Positions 26,301 through 35,144 are shown, counted from the stretch's first letter. The stretch: 64,000 bases of DNA from Paenibacillus sp. JNUCC-31 (GCF_014844075.1 NZ_CP062165.1:6696001-6760000); one strand, 5' to 3'. Program-made: numbers and translations. Notes: generated by a model from the letters alone, not told the origin.

Positions 26301-27188
26301 ATTGCGACAGGTGATGCTGACATCGTAGTGAAACGGTTGACAGTCACATCGAACCAGGATGGCAGCGTGCTGTTTGCGGAAGATTTCAGAGAGCAGACAG
26401 CACTGAACGAGGCGTGGAATCCGATTCCCGGATCGGCAGGATACACGCTGGAGGCCGGAACAGGTCTGATGTTGAAAGCACAGGCAAATGGATTGAATGG
26501 GTTGTATCTGCTGAATGATCAATGGACGAATTACAAAGTGGACGTTGAAATGCAGCGCATAACGGGTGAGGATGGTTTCACCATCGGTGTGGGATTGACG
26601 GATATTTCACCTGATAGAAAAGATGTTATCGAATACGCGATTGGGTATGGCGGTAATGCAACGGGAGTCAAAGTCTACAAACAAGGTTTAGAAGGCTACA
26701 CCCTTGGCGACTATTCTTCCAGTTCCGCAGCGGGAAATCTCCGAGCAGCCAACTATGAACCTTTGGAGAACGATACGAATTACACGATTACCGTCAACTA
26801 TGGTGGGGATACAGGGAAGAATCTGATCTGCTCATATACCGATGGTCACATAACCAGCAGAACTCTGGATTACAAGCTGGAAGCGTACAACCGGGACATA
26901 TTCCATTCGGTTACGAGAGATGCGCAGCATGTGTATGTGAAGCTGGTGAACGCAGATGGGGTGGACAAAGCAACTCAAATTCACCTTCAGGATCTGAACA
27001 TTAGCTCTGTTGCGAGAATGATAACACTTAGCGGAGATGAAGAATTGCTGCATGTTCCCAACGTGAATCAGAAGAACGATGAGAAAATTGTTCCACAAGA
27101 ACAAGTGATTCATCTGCAAGAGGATTCGGTTGTCTTGCAGCTTCCTGCCCATTCGGTCAATGTACTGGTTATGGATGTCCGGAAATAA
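23334..27188 (+). CDS. GH51 alpha-L-arabinofuranosidase with N-terminal LamG domain, no signal peptide
   Basis: 1284 residues from the second of two near-adjacent ATGs (23334), because AGGAGG ends 7 nt before it but only 1 nt before the first (23328). N-terminal LamG/concanavalin-like domain (about 1-215), Ig-like linker (about 220-310), then the GH51 barrel: acid/base E753 in GVGNENWG and nucleophile E885 in FVGEYAS, 132 residues apart as expected for clan GH-A. A LamG/DUF1080-like insert (about 1010-1230) splits the C-terminal beta domain. No signal peptide or membrane span is visible, so it should act in the cytoplasm on imported arabino-oligosaccharides, although LamG modules are usual in secreted enzymes. 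Terminator behind. Confidence 0.88.
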   Translation: MTTFRNQLIAHYKFEDAAEIGKDSSGNGHEGNAAGEKTPSISEVNGRWAVTFTGGANGTSYLELPSNLLRDVSDNTGVTVATWVHLGKGSNVWERIFDFGKGEKGPYLFLTRQMRGTLYAGDDLVVDPGRGFAIGEWMHIALSVAGSQGGTRSSAGPVVYVNGEKVADGSISQTSSGQYANLRRWFDSFVDPENYSRNYIGRSQYAADVDFAGSLSDFRIYQAALSMDDVIEVMCESLTDEEIVKLAGDKYLSAPSRIITKDVSLPVDLLGGKVDVQWNSSQPEVLSANGQVVQPLSSAQEIRLNALLTKGGSTLNRSFDVSVMPEHIPPYNVTIHGDQKVADISEVMYGLFYEDINNAADGGIYAELVQNRSFESFAFDTYSHDSGECGCSTGRNRDPLFAWSGDTEKMIVKHTDGLNTHLNVEDPEVNAYYVTVQDGATIRNRGFSDSNQHCAMSIKKGEAYDFTVWAKAVAAGTITIQLQDGNGAAISDSATLQVEGGNTWKKYGIAYSDTRVLVANAEFSAHASGGHVMSHPGSPHIHGSNVTLTGTETALGQLALTFEGDISIDMVSLIPQDVWGAKPEEQGVSASAHANYTGNPNYRLRKDLVRALVDLHPKFLRFPGGCISEGSFIWDNVYDWKDSVGAVELRKENYNVWGYMMTMGLGYMEYFQLAEDLNAAPVPVMACGVLCQARSDYAHPAGGALRDYYIRNFTDLIDFALSTDIEHNEWAAMRSSMGHPEPFDLRYLGVGNENWGTEFFANFEVFKTSIDDYMKRNYPDHELHIISTVGAQADDDAYQQGWKFLSGNLTGSAEVAFADGKEVIEETVTWYENQDNYMDTIADEHYYRSNDYLLNNVDRYNYYERAYHEDGSIDWKETSKVFVGEYASTDKNTLAGAIAEAAVMTGFENNADVVRLAAYAPLFNKVLTDGTYRWTPDCIWFDDETVWYTPNYYVQQLFAKYVGEQVLGTSFSTYSKGKPMELIPRGGIEIATGDADIVVKRLTVTSNQDGSVLFAEDFREQTALNEAWNPIPGSAGYTLEAGTGLMLKAQANGLNGLYLLNDQWTNYKVDVEMQRITGEDGFTIGVGLTDISPDRKDVIEYAIGYGGNATGVKVYKQGLEGYTLGDYSSSSAAGNLRAANYEPLENDTNYTITVNYGGDTGKNLICSYTDGHITSRTLDYKLEAYNRDIFHSVTRDAQHVYVKLVNADGVDKATQIHLQDLNISSVARMITLSGDEELLHVPNVNQKNDEKIVPQEQVIHLQEDSVVLQLPAHSVNVLVMDVRK

Positions 27189-27223
27189 CGAAGTAATCCA
27201 CCTCAGTACGAACTGCGTTAACC

Positions 27224-27249
27224 AAAAAACCGCGATTATGCGGTTTTTT
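27224..27249 (+). terminator. terminator after GH51 gene
   Basis: AAAAAACCGC-gattat-GCGGTTTTTT. Confidence 0.9.
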
Positions 27250-27468
27250 GGCGTTTCAAGAATAGAGTCGAACCAGTTACTGAAGTAAATTCCTCCACTA
27301 TTACCGATTCCAGAAAGCTGGACTCTCTAATGCCTTTAGAGTGCTTCACCCATCGCCGATTGGAAATTATGCTCGGTCTTGTCATTCCAATACATAGGCG
27401 TTATCGCTGAATGAGGTGCCCAGAACAGGCTTTTAACGAACGACTCAGAAGGTGATCACATTCTGGTT

Positions 27469-29079
27469 TCATCCAGTTTCATGAGCACTTTCTCTTTGCT
27501 TCTTGCGATATTCATTAGGGCTGCATCCCATTTCCTGTTTAAACAGTTTGGTGAAGTGGGAGTAGTTGGTATAACCCACATGTCCAGCAATGGCATGGAC
27601 CGATTGCGTGGTCGTTTCCAGCAGTTGGCGAGCGGCTACAAGACGGGTATGAATGACATAGTTGCCGAGTGAAATTCCCATCTCTTTCTTGAACAGCCGT
27701 GCGAGATAATCCGGATTCAGATAGACCATTTCCCCCAGGTTATTCCTCGTTAGATCTTCCCCGTAATGAGTGCGTATATAGTGGGTAATCTCGTGCACAA
27801 CCGACTTCGGCTGCTCGGCAGCATTCAGGTATTCCGCAGCGGTATTAACCAGATAGGCTATGTAGGATTGCATATCTTCAATAGAATACAAAGATTGCAT
27901 GAACAATTGGTCATTCGTTTTGCCCATATACAGCTTGTGCACTTCAATCTCTTTGTTCTTCAATTGGGCATATACGAGCTGCACCAGATCAAGACGCAGC
28001 ATGCTGAGCACGGCAGTGCCTACCACCCCTTCACGGACAAGTTGGTGCATATAACGAACGGTCTCATCCAAGAAGGCCTGGAAGCGGTTCTCATTCAGCA
28101 ACTGCTCCAGCAATGCCAGATCAGGCGGTGTGTAATTCAGTTCAGGTCTGCTATAGTTTTTCAGTAAAGAGGTTTGGTTGCGGTGTTTGATTCGTTCTTC
28201 ATTCATGAGCAACAGCTCGTTGATAGTATGACGAATCTGACCCAGTGGCAGAGAAAAACCGATACTACAGCAGGCATCCGACTTCAGGTATCTATTGACC
28301 TCCGGGATGAACGAGCAGCACATGGATTCGATCAGCTGTGCATCCGGTGCTCCATCCCATTTTAGAATAACCATCCAGTTATGATCCTTAATTTCGGAAA
28401 TGGCTTCAATGGAGAACAAAGCGTCCTGAAACCGTTCAACCATCACATTCAAACTAGCGTAATCGAACAGGTTCTTGTCGGTTTTGCCCAGGCTGCCATC
28501 ATACGGAAACAGGTTAACCAGAATAGGAAGAAATAGATCCGTTGTTTCATAAGGCAGATTTTGTTCTGTCAAAAAGGCAGAGACGTCGGCTGGCCCGGAA
28601 GGAAAGGCTTTACCGGAGATGAGCCTGCGCCAGCTGTCCTCAATGAGCTTGCTTCTATTCTTCTGCCACAGTTCACCTTCATGAATCGCTTTATCAATAA
28701 ACTGCTGGTCTTTGGCCTTGGCAACCGCCTTTTGAATAATGAGAGTCAACTTGTCAAATTCAATAGGCTTCAGAAAATAATCAAAGCTTTGCAGTTCGAT
28801 TGCTTTCTGCGCATAGTTAAAATCGGCGTAATTGGTGAGAAAGATCGTCTGTACATTATGCGATTCCTCCCGGACCCATGCCAGCAGTTCAAGTCCGCTT
28901 CCCTGGGGCATCTCAATATCGCAAATGAGGATCTGTACCGGATGATTCCGCAAAATCTCTTTGGCTTGCGCAATATTATAGGCTGTAAATATCGTGTTGA
29001 TTCCCAAGGCCCCCCAGTCAATTTTCTTTTCCAAAGCCATTACAACAAAGTAATCATCATCAACCAGCAATGCATTCAT
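27469..29079 (-). CDS. AraC-type response regulator (YesN-like)
   Basis: 536 residues. N-terminal receiver domain (about 1-120) with the acidic pair LLVDDDYFVV, phospho-acceptor Asp in LICDIEMP and the conserved Lys in FLKP; a long middle region of unknown fold; C-terminal AraC helix-turn-helix pair (about 430-530; MVYLNPDYLARLFKKEMGIS and YSHFTKLFKQEMGCSPNEYR). Its start lies inside the last 20 nt of the kinase gene, so the two are translationally linked. Proteins of this kind activate neighbouring sugar-uptake genes; the importer starting at 31151 is the obvious target, with GH43 and GH51 as candidates. Confidence 0.9.
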   Translation of the reverse strand: MNALLVDDDYFVVMALEKKIDWGALGINTIFTAYNIAQAKEILRNHPVQILICDIEMPQGSGLELLAWVREESHNVQTIFLTNYADFNYAQKAIELQSFDYFLKPIEFDKLTLIIQKAVAKAKDQQFIDKAIHEGELWQKNRSKLIEDSWRRLISGKAFPSGPADVSAFLTEQNLPYETTDLFLPILVNLFPYDGSLGKTDKNLFDYASLNVMVERFQDALFSIEAISEIKDHNWMVILKWDGAPDAQLIESMCCSFIPEVNRYLKSDACCSIGFSLPLGQIRHTINELLLMNEERIKHRNQTSLLKNYSRPELNYTPPDLALLEQLLNENRFQAFLDETVRYMHQLVREGVVGTAVLSMLRLDLVQLVYAQLKNKEIEVHKLYMGKTNDQLFMQSLYSIEDMQSYIAYLVNTAAEYLNAAEQPKSVVHEITHYIRTHYGEDLTRNNLGEMVYLNPDYLARLFKKEMGISLGNYVIHTRLVAARQLLETTTQSVHAIAGHVGYTNYSHFTKLFKQEMGCSPNEYRKKQRESAHETG

Positions 29080-30814
29080 GGTTTGTCACCTCTCCCGAAG
29101 GTTCTGAATTCAGTATCATTTTAGGCAAGGAAAGCGTGATTCGAGCGCCACTTGCGTCGTCGTTTGCAAACGTAATCGTCGCTTCATCTCGATACAGCAA
29201 CTCCAACCGTTGAATGGTATTCATAATGCCGATCCGATTGCCGCCGGTCTGTTCCAGTGCTTCTCCGCGCATCAGTGCGCCAAGAATTTCCGGACTGAAG
29301 CCTGGTCCCGTATCTGAAATTTGGATGAGCACATGATCGCCATTTTCCTGTCGTTTCTCAGTTACGGATAAAGTAATACATAATTCCCGGTCCCGGGAGA
29401 CGCCATATTTGACGGCATTTTCGATGAAGGTCTGAATCACGAGTGGAGGCACAGCGATACCCGTGATCACCTCGGACTGTTCAATACGATAGGAAAAAGC
29501 ATCCCGGTAACGTGATTTCTGGATGTCCAGAAACGTTCTCACATGTTCGATCTCATCCTCCAGCAGAACGAAATTCTCGCCACTTTGAAAGATATAACGG
29601 AAGTATCGGGACGTGGCCAGGGCCATGCTTTCAATTTCTTCGTACATCTGCATCTGTGCCATACTGTACATGCTCGTCAGACAATTCAGGAAAAAGTGGG
29701 GTTTGATCTGCAATTTCATATAATCCAAACGTATTTTCTGTTTCTCCAACTCCTGCTCATAGCGATCAATCTTGAACCGTTTAATCTGCACCACCAGTTC
29801 CTTGAACTGTGCATTGACCTGCTCCAGCTCCATAATCCGGCTGCTCTTGAAGTCAGTTGCTTCATCGCCTTCGTTGATACGTGCGAGATTTTTGGAAAAA
29901 CGCTGAATGGGAACCAGCAGATTTTTTCTGAAAAACAACATTATTGCGCTTAACGAGGACGTTACAATCAGAAAAAGCAGCATAATGAGCAGTTGGGCCA
30001 CCATAATTTTCTCGAATGCGCCAAACTTGATGACCATATGTGCGCTGAATGCCGCATTGGAGAAGTCGCTGCTCACGAGATTGTGAGACTGGAACAGATC
30101 AAGAAATGAATGTCTCTCTTCCGGTGTGTGCTCCCCGCTGGCAGGACCGGAAAGTTGCATGCCATTCTCGTCAACGAGAGAGGCGTATCCGTTGGCACCC
30201 AGATTAATCTGCCGGAGAGGGGCGATCAAATCATCTGCGGATATCAAGGCAATCAGATAACGGTTGTAGTACGGCACAATATTGATAAGATAAGAAGTGC
30301 CGTTCACATGAATCGGTGTCCAATGGGAATAGAACTTTTCATATACACCTTTATCGCGGGTCAACGTAATGATCTGTTTTTTCACTTCTGAATAATCCGA
30401 ATAGGAGATGCTTATCGGCGCGCAGTTAAGGAAATACTCACTATTCTCCAAATAATAAAAGAAATTGTACGATTGCCCATAGTTTCGCTGAAGTTCAGCG
30501 AAAAGCATATGTAGTTTTTCGTTGGCCTTCAGAAACGGAATACTGTTTACACCATATGTATTCATGTTGTCGAGATTCTCGTCATTGGCCAGTGTCCACC
30601 CCATGAAATGGTTAATGTACGCAAAATCGTGATTAATACGATTGATGTACAGATCGGCTGCATCCTGCAAGTACTGGGTGGATTGCTGCTTCACCATGGA
30701 GATCGAAGCAATGCTGATGACCAGATCCAGAATGAACACAACAAATGAAATGACGAACATCATGCGGATATAATGCCGAATGGGATAGGGTTTGATGGCG
30801 TTCAGGTTTGCCAT
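29060..30814 (-). CDS. YesM-like sensor histidine kinase
   Basis: About 584 residues from the ATG at 30814; a TTG at 30820 is an alternative. A first membrane helix (about 20-42), an extracytoplasmic sensor domain (about 45-270), a second helix (about 275-300) and a HAMP-like linker lead to a His_kinase domain with phospho-acceptor His in LQIKPHFFLNCLTSM. The ATPase domain carries FIENAVKYG, DTGPGFSPEI and GNRIGIMNT. The family senses extracellular sugars, often with a binding lipoprotein. Gene order kinase-regulator with overlap is typical. Divergent from the ABC importer. Confidence 0.9.
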   Translation of the reverse strand: MANLNAIKPYPIRHYIRMMFVISFVVFILDLVISIASISMVKQQSTQYLQDAADLYINRINHDFAYINHFMGWTLANDENLDNMNTYGVNSIPFLKANEKLHMLFAELQRNYGQSYNFFYYLENSEYFLNCAPISISYSDYSEVKKQIITLTRDKGVYEKFYSHWTPIHVNGTSYLINIVPYYNRYLIALISADDLIAPLRQINLGANGYASLVDENGMQLSGPASGEHTPEERHSFLDLFQSHNLVSSDFSNAAFSAHMVIKFGAFEKIMVAQLLIMLLFLIVTSSLSAIMLFFRKNLLVPIQRFSKNLARINEGDEATDFKSSRIMELEQVNAQFKELVVQIKRFKIDRYEQELEKQKIRLDYMKLQIKPHFFLNCLTSMYSMAQMQMYEEIESMALATSRYFRYIFQSGENFVLLEDEIEHVRTFLDIQKSRYRDAFSYRIEQSEVITGIAVPPLVIQTFIENAVKYGVSRDRELCITLSVTEKRQENGDHVLIQISDTGPGFSPEILGALMRGEALEQTGGNRIGIMNTIQRLELLYRDEATITFANDDASGARITLSLPKMILNSEPSGEVTNHECIAG

Positions 30815-30923
30815 GAACAATGCACCACTTTCTGGATTGCTTCATTATGAATGCGCTTTAATACCTCAGGAATAGTATAAAACCTTTGCTTGAAAAAAGC
30901 ATAAAGATTTGCCTCATTTGGTT

Positions 30924-30939
30924 CAGAAGTCCGGAATAC
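30924..30939 (+). promoter_or_regulatory. putative regulator site, copy 1
   Basis: CAGAAGTCCGGAATAC; same as copy 2 apart from one extra G. Starts 95 nt before copy 2, about nine helical turns. Confidence 0.45.
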
Positions 30940-31018
30940 ACACATGAAAGTCTGGATAACGATATGTTTTCTACTCGTAAGCATCCTGGTTTTCTCGTAA
31001 TCTTCGAAAAGGGAACAG

Positions 31019-31033
31019 CAGAAGTCCGAATAC
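31019..31033 (+). promoter_or_regulatory. putative regulator site, copy 2
   Basis: CAGAAGTCCGAATAC, ending 38 nt before the -10-like TATACT. Candidate binding site for the AraC-type response regulator. Confidence 0.45.
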
Positions 31034-31150
31034 CGTTCCTAGGGGTCCGATAAAGAGAATGAAAAGGGGTTTATACTGAAGCTATTCCAGGGATCACGGG
31101 TCCAAGCGGGAAAGCAGCATCAGTATACTTACAGGAGGGAAGAAAGAACC

Positions 31151-32074
31151 ATGAGGACCAACCCACTTTATATCGGAAAAACAATGGAGAGAATCAGGCG
31201 AAATTGGGGGCTTTACGTTTTGCTTTTTCCGGCAGTTCTATTAACACTTTTATTTGCCTATAAGCCGATGTATGGTGTGATCATCGCATTTAAGGATTAT
31301 AGCCCGGCATCAGGAATCGGTGGCAGCCCATGGGCGGGATTCAAGTACTTTGAGAAGTTCTTTCATTCCTATCAATTCACCAATACGATTCGCAATACAC
31401 TTGTGATCAGCCTGTATAGCTTGGCTACGTTTCCGATCCCGATCATGCTTGCACTCCTAGTGAACCAGATGAGAGCGGGAAGGTTTAAGCGATTTTTCCA
31501 GACCGTCTCCTATATGCCTCACTTTATTTCAACGGTAGTTATGGTCGGATTGATGCTGATCCTGTTCTCGCCCAGTACAGGGCTCGTTGGCAATCTGTAT
31601 CAGTTGTTTGGAGCACAAGCACCGGACTTAATGGGTTCATCAGCTCTGTTCAGCAGTGTGTATGTGTGGTCTGACGTGTGGCAGCATGTCGGTTGGGACA
31701 GCATTATCTATATTGCCGCGTTGTCTGCTGTAGATCCAAGCCTCTATGAAGCGGCAACCGTTGATGGGGCAAGCCGATGGCACAAAGTTCGTTATATTGA
31801 TATTCCAATGCTGCTGCCTACGGCCATCACCCTGCTTATCCTGCGAATGGGCGGATTACTTGGCGTAGGATTTGAGAAGGTCTATCTCATGCAGAACGAC
31901 TTGAATATCCTCTCAAGTGAGATTCTGTCTACGTATGTATACAAAATCGGTTTACTGAGCAGTCAATACAGCTTCTCCTCGGCGATCAACCTGTTTAATA
32001 CGGTCATTAATTTCATTTTGCTTATTCTGGTCAATCAGTTGTCCAAGAAATACAGTGAGAACAGTTTATGGTAG
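31151..32074 (+). CDS. ABC sugar importer permease, LplB type
   Basis: 307 residues, six membrane spans, MalF-like. LFAYKPMYGVIIAFKDYSP near the N-terminus and the ATPase-docking EAA loop YEAATVDGASRWHKVRYIDI are typical of LplB-like permeases for oligosaccharides. GGAGGG precedes the ATG. It is first in a three-gene operon with a second permease and a binding lipoprotein. No ATPase gene is present; in Bacillales a shared MsmX/UgpC-type ATPase usually serves such importers. The position beside arabinan hydrolases suggests arabino-oligosaccharide uptake. Confidence 0.88.
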   Translation: MRTNPLYIGKTMERIRRNWGLYVLLFPAVLLTLLFAYKPMYGVIIAFKDYSPASGIGGSPWAGFKYFEKFFHSYQFTNTIRNTLVISLYSLATFPIPIMLALLVNQMRAGRFKRFFQTVSYMPHFISTVVMVGLMLILFSPSTGLVGNLYQLFGAQAPDLMGSSALFSSVYVWSDVWQHVGWDSIIYIAALSAVDPSLYEAATVDGASRWHKVRYIDIPMLLPTAITLLILRMGGLLGVGFEKVYLMQNDLNILSSEILSTYVYKIGLLSSQYSFSSAINLFNTVINFILLILVNQLSKKYSENSLW

Positions 32075-32090
32075 AGGGGAGACAAACAAA

Positions 32091-33011
32091 ATGAGCGTTA
32101 TGGAGCCGGCAGCAATGACCAGAACTCCCCGTGTCAAACGCCGATCACGCATTACGGTTGCAGAAGCCGTGTTTTATGCCTTTGCTATTCTTTTCCTGAT
32201 TGCGATCATTTACCCGATCTATTTTATTGTCATCGCCTCATTCAGTGATCCTTCCGCCGTGGCTAACGGACAGGTGTGGGTCTTCCCCAAAGGTTTTACG
32301 CTGGAAGGGTATAAGGAACTGCTGCGACACGAGAATATCTGGATCGGATATCGAAATACCATTTTATACACGGTGGTAGGAACGCTCTTCGGACTTGTCG
32401 TAAATATTTCGGCGGCTTATGCATTATCGAGAAAAGATCTGGTCGGACGAAAATTTTTCTCGCTGTTCTTTATCTTTACGATGTTCTTTAGTGGCGGATT
32501 GATTCCCACCTTCCTGACCATTCGTGACTTCCATCTCTACAACACGTTTCTGGTGATGGTGCTTCCGTTCTCCGTGGTGGTCTTCGATATGATCGTTGCC
32601 CGGACGTTCTTCCAGACCAGTATTCCGGGGGATCTATGGGAAGCTGCCCAGATCGATGGCTGCGGTAATCTGCGGTATTTCGTGTTAATTGTATTGCCGC
32701 TGTCCAAAGCGATCATCGCAGTTCTGGGATTATGGATTGCTGTAGGGTATTGGAACTCCTATTTTAATGCTCTGATCTATCTGAAAGACCCTAATCTGTA
32801 TCCGCTTCAATTGATCCTGCGTAACATTCTCATTACGAATCAGATGCAATCCGGGATGGGAACCGGGGAAGCAGCACAAGTCGCCTTGCGTCTCGCGAAT
32901 CTGATGAGGTATTCCGTTATTATTATCGCGACGATTCCGATCATGTGTGTTTATCCGTTTATCCAAAAGTATTTCAATCAGGGGGTGATGATCGGCGCTG
33001 TGAAAGAATAA
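32091..33011 (+). CDS. ABC sugar importer permease, YtcP type
   Basis: 306 residues from the ATG at 32091 (AGAGGGGAG upstream); earlier in-frame codons overlap the preceding gene and lack a site. MalG-like with six spans; EAA loop WEAAQIDGCGNLRYFVLIVL; ends in QKYFNQGVMIGAVKE, the highly conserved C-terminus of YtcP-type permeases. Partner of the LplB-type permease 16 nt upstream. Confidence 0.88.
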   Translation: MSVMEPAAMTRTPRVKRRSRITVAEAVFYAFAILFLIAIIYPIYFIVIASFSDPSAVANGQVWVFPKGFTLEGYKELLRHENIWIGYRNTILYTVVGTLFGLVVNISAAYALSRKDLVGRKFFSLFFIFTMFFSGGLIPTFLTIRDFHLYNTFLVMVLPFSVVVFDMIVARTFFQTSIPGDLWEAAQIDGCGNLRYFVLIVLPLSKAIIAVLGLWIAVGYWNSYFNALIYLKDPNLYPLQLILRNILITNQMQSGMGTGEAAQVALRLANLMRYSVIIIATIPIMCVYPFIQKYFNQGVMIGAVKE

Positions 33012-33049
33012 GGCAGTTGAAATTTATTACGAATCAAGGGGGTTCCCAA

Positions 33050-34663
33050 ATGGGAAAAAAGATAGGCAAGAAGTTTTTCACCAAAATGAATAGCTTGCTG
33101 CTCGTCTCAGCTATGCTGGTAAGCGTGGTTGGATGTAGTAGTGGAAATAGCGGTGAGAGTGCTGAGACTCCGATATCAAGCGATTTTAATCAAGAAGGTC
33201 TACCTATTGTCAATAATCCGGTAACACTCAAAGTACTGACGGTTCGCTGGGGCAACATGGGTGATACTTTTACCCAGAACCAATGGCTTAAGGATTTGGA
33301 GAAAGATTCCAATGTGAAGATTGAGTGGCAAGTCATGTCCTCCAATGACTGGGGTGAACAGAAATCCATTATGCTTGCCAGTGGTACGCTGCCTGATATT
33401 ATTCTGGGGGATCAGGTGTTCAGTGATTCGGACATTGTCAATAACCTGAGTTATTTCCGTCCTTTGGATGAATATATTGATGCATATATGCCTAACTTAA
33501 AGGCGGCGATGGAAGAGACGCCGGACATGAAGAAAATCAGTACATTTCCTGACGGCAAAATCTACTCGATGCCAACCCGATTACCTGCCCGTCCGAAGAG
33601 CCGGAATCAGCCTGTAATCAACAAGGCATGGCTCGATAAGCTGGGATTGAAGGCACCTACGACGACAGAGGAACTGTATCAGGTGTTGAAAGCGTTTAAG
33701 GAGAAAGATCCGAACGGAAACGGTAAACCGGACGAAATTCCTTACACGGAAACGGGTTTGAATGTGGACTTTCTGAATCCCTTCGGGATCACCGATATTA
33801 ATGCCAGCAGTATGATTGTTCAAGATGGCAAACCGGTATTCTTTCCGTCAACCGATGCTTATAAAGAAGCGCTTATCTACACACACAAGTTGTATTCAGA
33901 AGGCCTGATCGATCAGGAACTGTTCACACAAGACAACACCATGACCTCTGCCAAATGGCAAAATGCAGACATTCCCATTGTTGGCTTCAGCAATCAGTGG
34001 ACACCCGATGCGGTGTTTGGCAAATGGAGCGACCAATACGAAGCGATTGCGCCTATTGCCGGACCTGATGGCAAACGTTATCAGCCAGGGGACCCTGGCG
34101 GCATGAATCTGGCCCGTAATGAACTGCTCATTACAAGTTCATGTACTGTTCCAGAAGTGGCGGCACGCTGGGCAGATCAGTTCTATACCAGTGAAGCCAG
34201 CATTCAGAATTTCTGGGGTGCGATCGGAACTGTAATAGCGAAAAATGATGATGGCACATACACGCTCATGGACCCGCCGGCGGGTACCAGCGCCGATGCC
34301 TGGTACTGGGATCAGTCCCTGCGCGATTTTGGTCCCAAATATGTAAGCCCTTCCTTTGAAGAGAAAATTAAGCTCAATCCAAAAGCTGGTGACGGCCTCA
34401 AACTGCAAATTGATCAGTTGGGCAGTGCTGATGTAACGACGCCTTATCCAAAAGTCATGTACAATGCAGATGAGTTTCAGGAGCTGCCAACACTTACAAC
34501 GGATATTGATGGCTATGTGGCAACGATGCGAGCCCAGTGGGTAACCAAAGGCGGTATCGAAGAGGGCTGGGATGCTTATATCAAAAAGCTGAATGACATG
34601 GGACTTGAACAGTTACTGACCATCCGTAATGATGCCTTCGAGCGTTATATGAACGTCAAATAG
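33050..34663 (+). CDS. extracellular sugar-binding lipoprotein of ABC importer
   Basis: 537 residues from the ATG at 33050 (AAGGGGG upstream). Lipoprotein signal with lipobox VVGC, lipidated Cys C29, then a Ser/Gly linker and a large solute-binding domain of the LplA/family-1 oligosaccharide type (VTLKVLTVRWGNMGDTF, KDPNGNGKPDEIPYTETG). Membrane-anchored outside the cell, it delivers sugar to the two permeases encoded directly upstream and may also pass ligand to the YesM-like sensor. Terminator follows. Confidence 0.88.
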   Translation: MGKKIGKKFFTKMNSLLLVSAMLVSVVGCSSGNSGESAETPISSDFNQEGLPIVNNPVTLKVLTVRWGNMGDTFTQNQWLKDLEKDSNVKIEWQVMSSNDWGEQKSIMLASGTLPDIILGDQVFSDSDIVNNLSYFRPLDEYIDAYMPNLKAAMEETPDMKKISTFPDGKIYSMPTRLPARPKSRNQPVINKAWLDKLGLKAPTTTEELYQVLKAFKEKDPNGNGKPDEIPYTETGLNVDFLNPFGITDINASSMIVQDGKPVFFPSTDAYKEALIYTHKLYSEGLIDQELFTQDNTMTSAKWQNADIPIVGFSNQWTPDAVFGKWSDQYEAIAPIAGPDGKRYQPGDPGGMNLARNELLITSSCTVPEVAARWADQFYTSEASIQNFWGAIGTVIAKNDDGTYTLMDPPAGTSADAWYWDQSLRDFGPKYVSPSFEEKIKLNPKAGDGLKLQIDQLGSADVTTPYPKVMYNADEFQELPTLTTDIDGYVATMRAQWVTKGGIEEGWDAYIKKLNDMGLEQLLTIRNDAFERYMNVK

Positions 34664-34693
34664 GCTGGAGCTCAGCCCATCATTTCGTTGAAT

Positions 34694-34739
34694 AACAAAC
34701 AGGTGTGCTTCCGTGTTTAAAGGAAGGCACCTGTTTGTT
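34694..34739. terminator. terminator after importer operon
   Basis: AACAAACAGGTG and CACCTGTTTGTT with inner GCTTCC/GGAAG pairs. Modest T content on either side; convergent genes both end here. Confidence 0.7.
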
Positions 34740-34742
34740 GGT

Positions 34743-35015
34743 TTAAGATCTGCGTTTCAACAATAATACGCCACTGATACTCGATGTGTTTTTACGATAT
34801 ACCACTTTGAAGCCGATATCATGGTCCAGCAAGCAGTTTAAGGCATTGATCAGCAATGCACCAGGCACCAGTGTGAAGGTACAAGGGGATGTGTTTCCGA
34901 TCACACGCACACTTTTAATTCTGCGAGCAGAGCCGGGAACAAGCGGATTTCTGGACCAATAGATCAGTACCAAATCGGGTTGTGGAACAGCTTTTACACT
35001 AGCCATCCTCATCAT
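34743..35015 (-). CDS. hypothetical 90-residue protein
   Basis: Not recognised. A basic protein without signal peptide or membrane span, opening MMRMASVKAVPQPDLVLIYW and ending with a basic LLLKRRS. The start may be the third Met codon (35006), as an AAAGAG sequence precedes it. It lies downstream of a cre-like palindrome, is bounded by terminators on both sides, and is not in an operon. Codon use looks ordinary, which supports a real gene, but no function can be given. Confidence 0.5.
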   Translation of the reverse strand: MMRMASVKAVPQPDLVLIYWSRNPLVPGSARRIKSVRVIGNTSPCTFTLVPGALLINALNCLLDHDIGFKVVYRKNTSSISGVLLLKRRS

Positions 35016-35113
35016 CTCTTTTCTATTAGATTCTTTATAGTAAATGAAAAGAAGATGATGAGGGTGCTAGACAAAAGACGCGATGTTTGAGAAATGGGGT
35101 TTTTATGTTACGT

Positions 35114-35127
35114 GAGAAACGGTTTCA
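35114..35127 (-). promoter_or_regulatory. cre-like palindrome upstream of hypothetical gene
   Basis: Minus-strand TGAAACCGTTTCTC, 11 of 14 matches to the cre consensus, about 100 nt before the start at 35015. Confidence 0.3.
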
Positions 35128-35144
35128 GTTATCAGGCAGAGCTT

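Larger units (their letters stand above)
30815..31150. other. divergent regulatory region, two-component system / ABC importer
   Basis: 336 nt without a gene. It contains two copies of CAGAAGTCCG-AATAC (30924-30939 and 31019-31033), a further GTCCGATAA near 31045, and a -10-like TATACT at 31072-31077 with no recognisable -35. That is the arrangement expected of an activator-dependent promoter. Confidence 0.5.
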
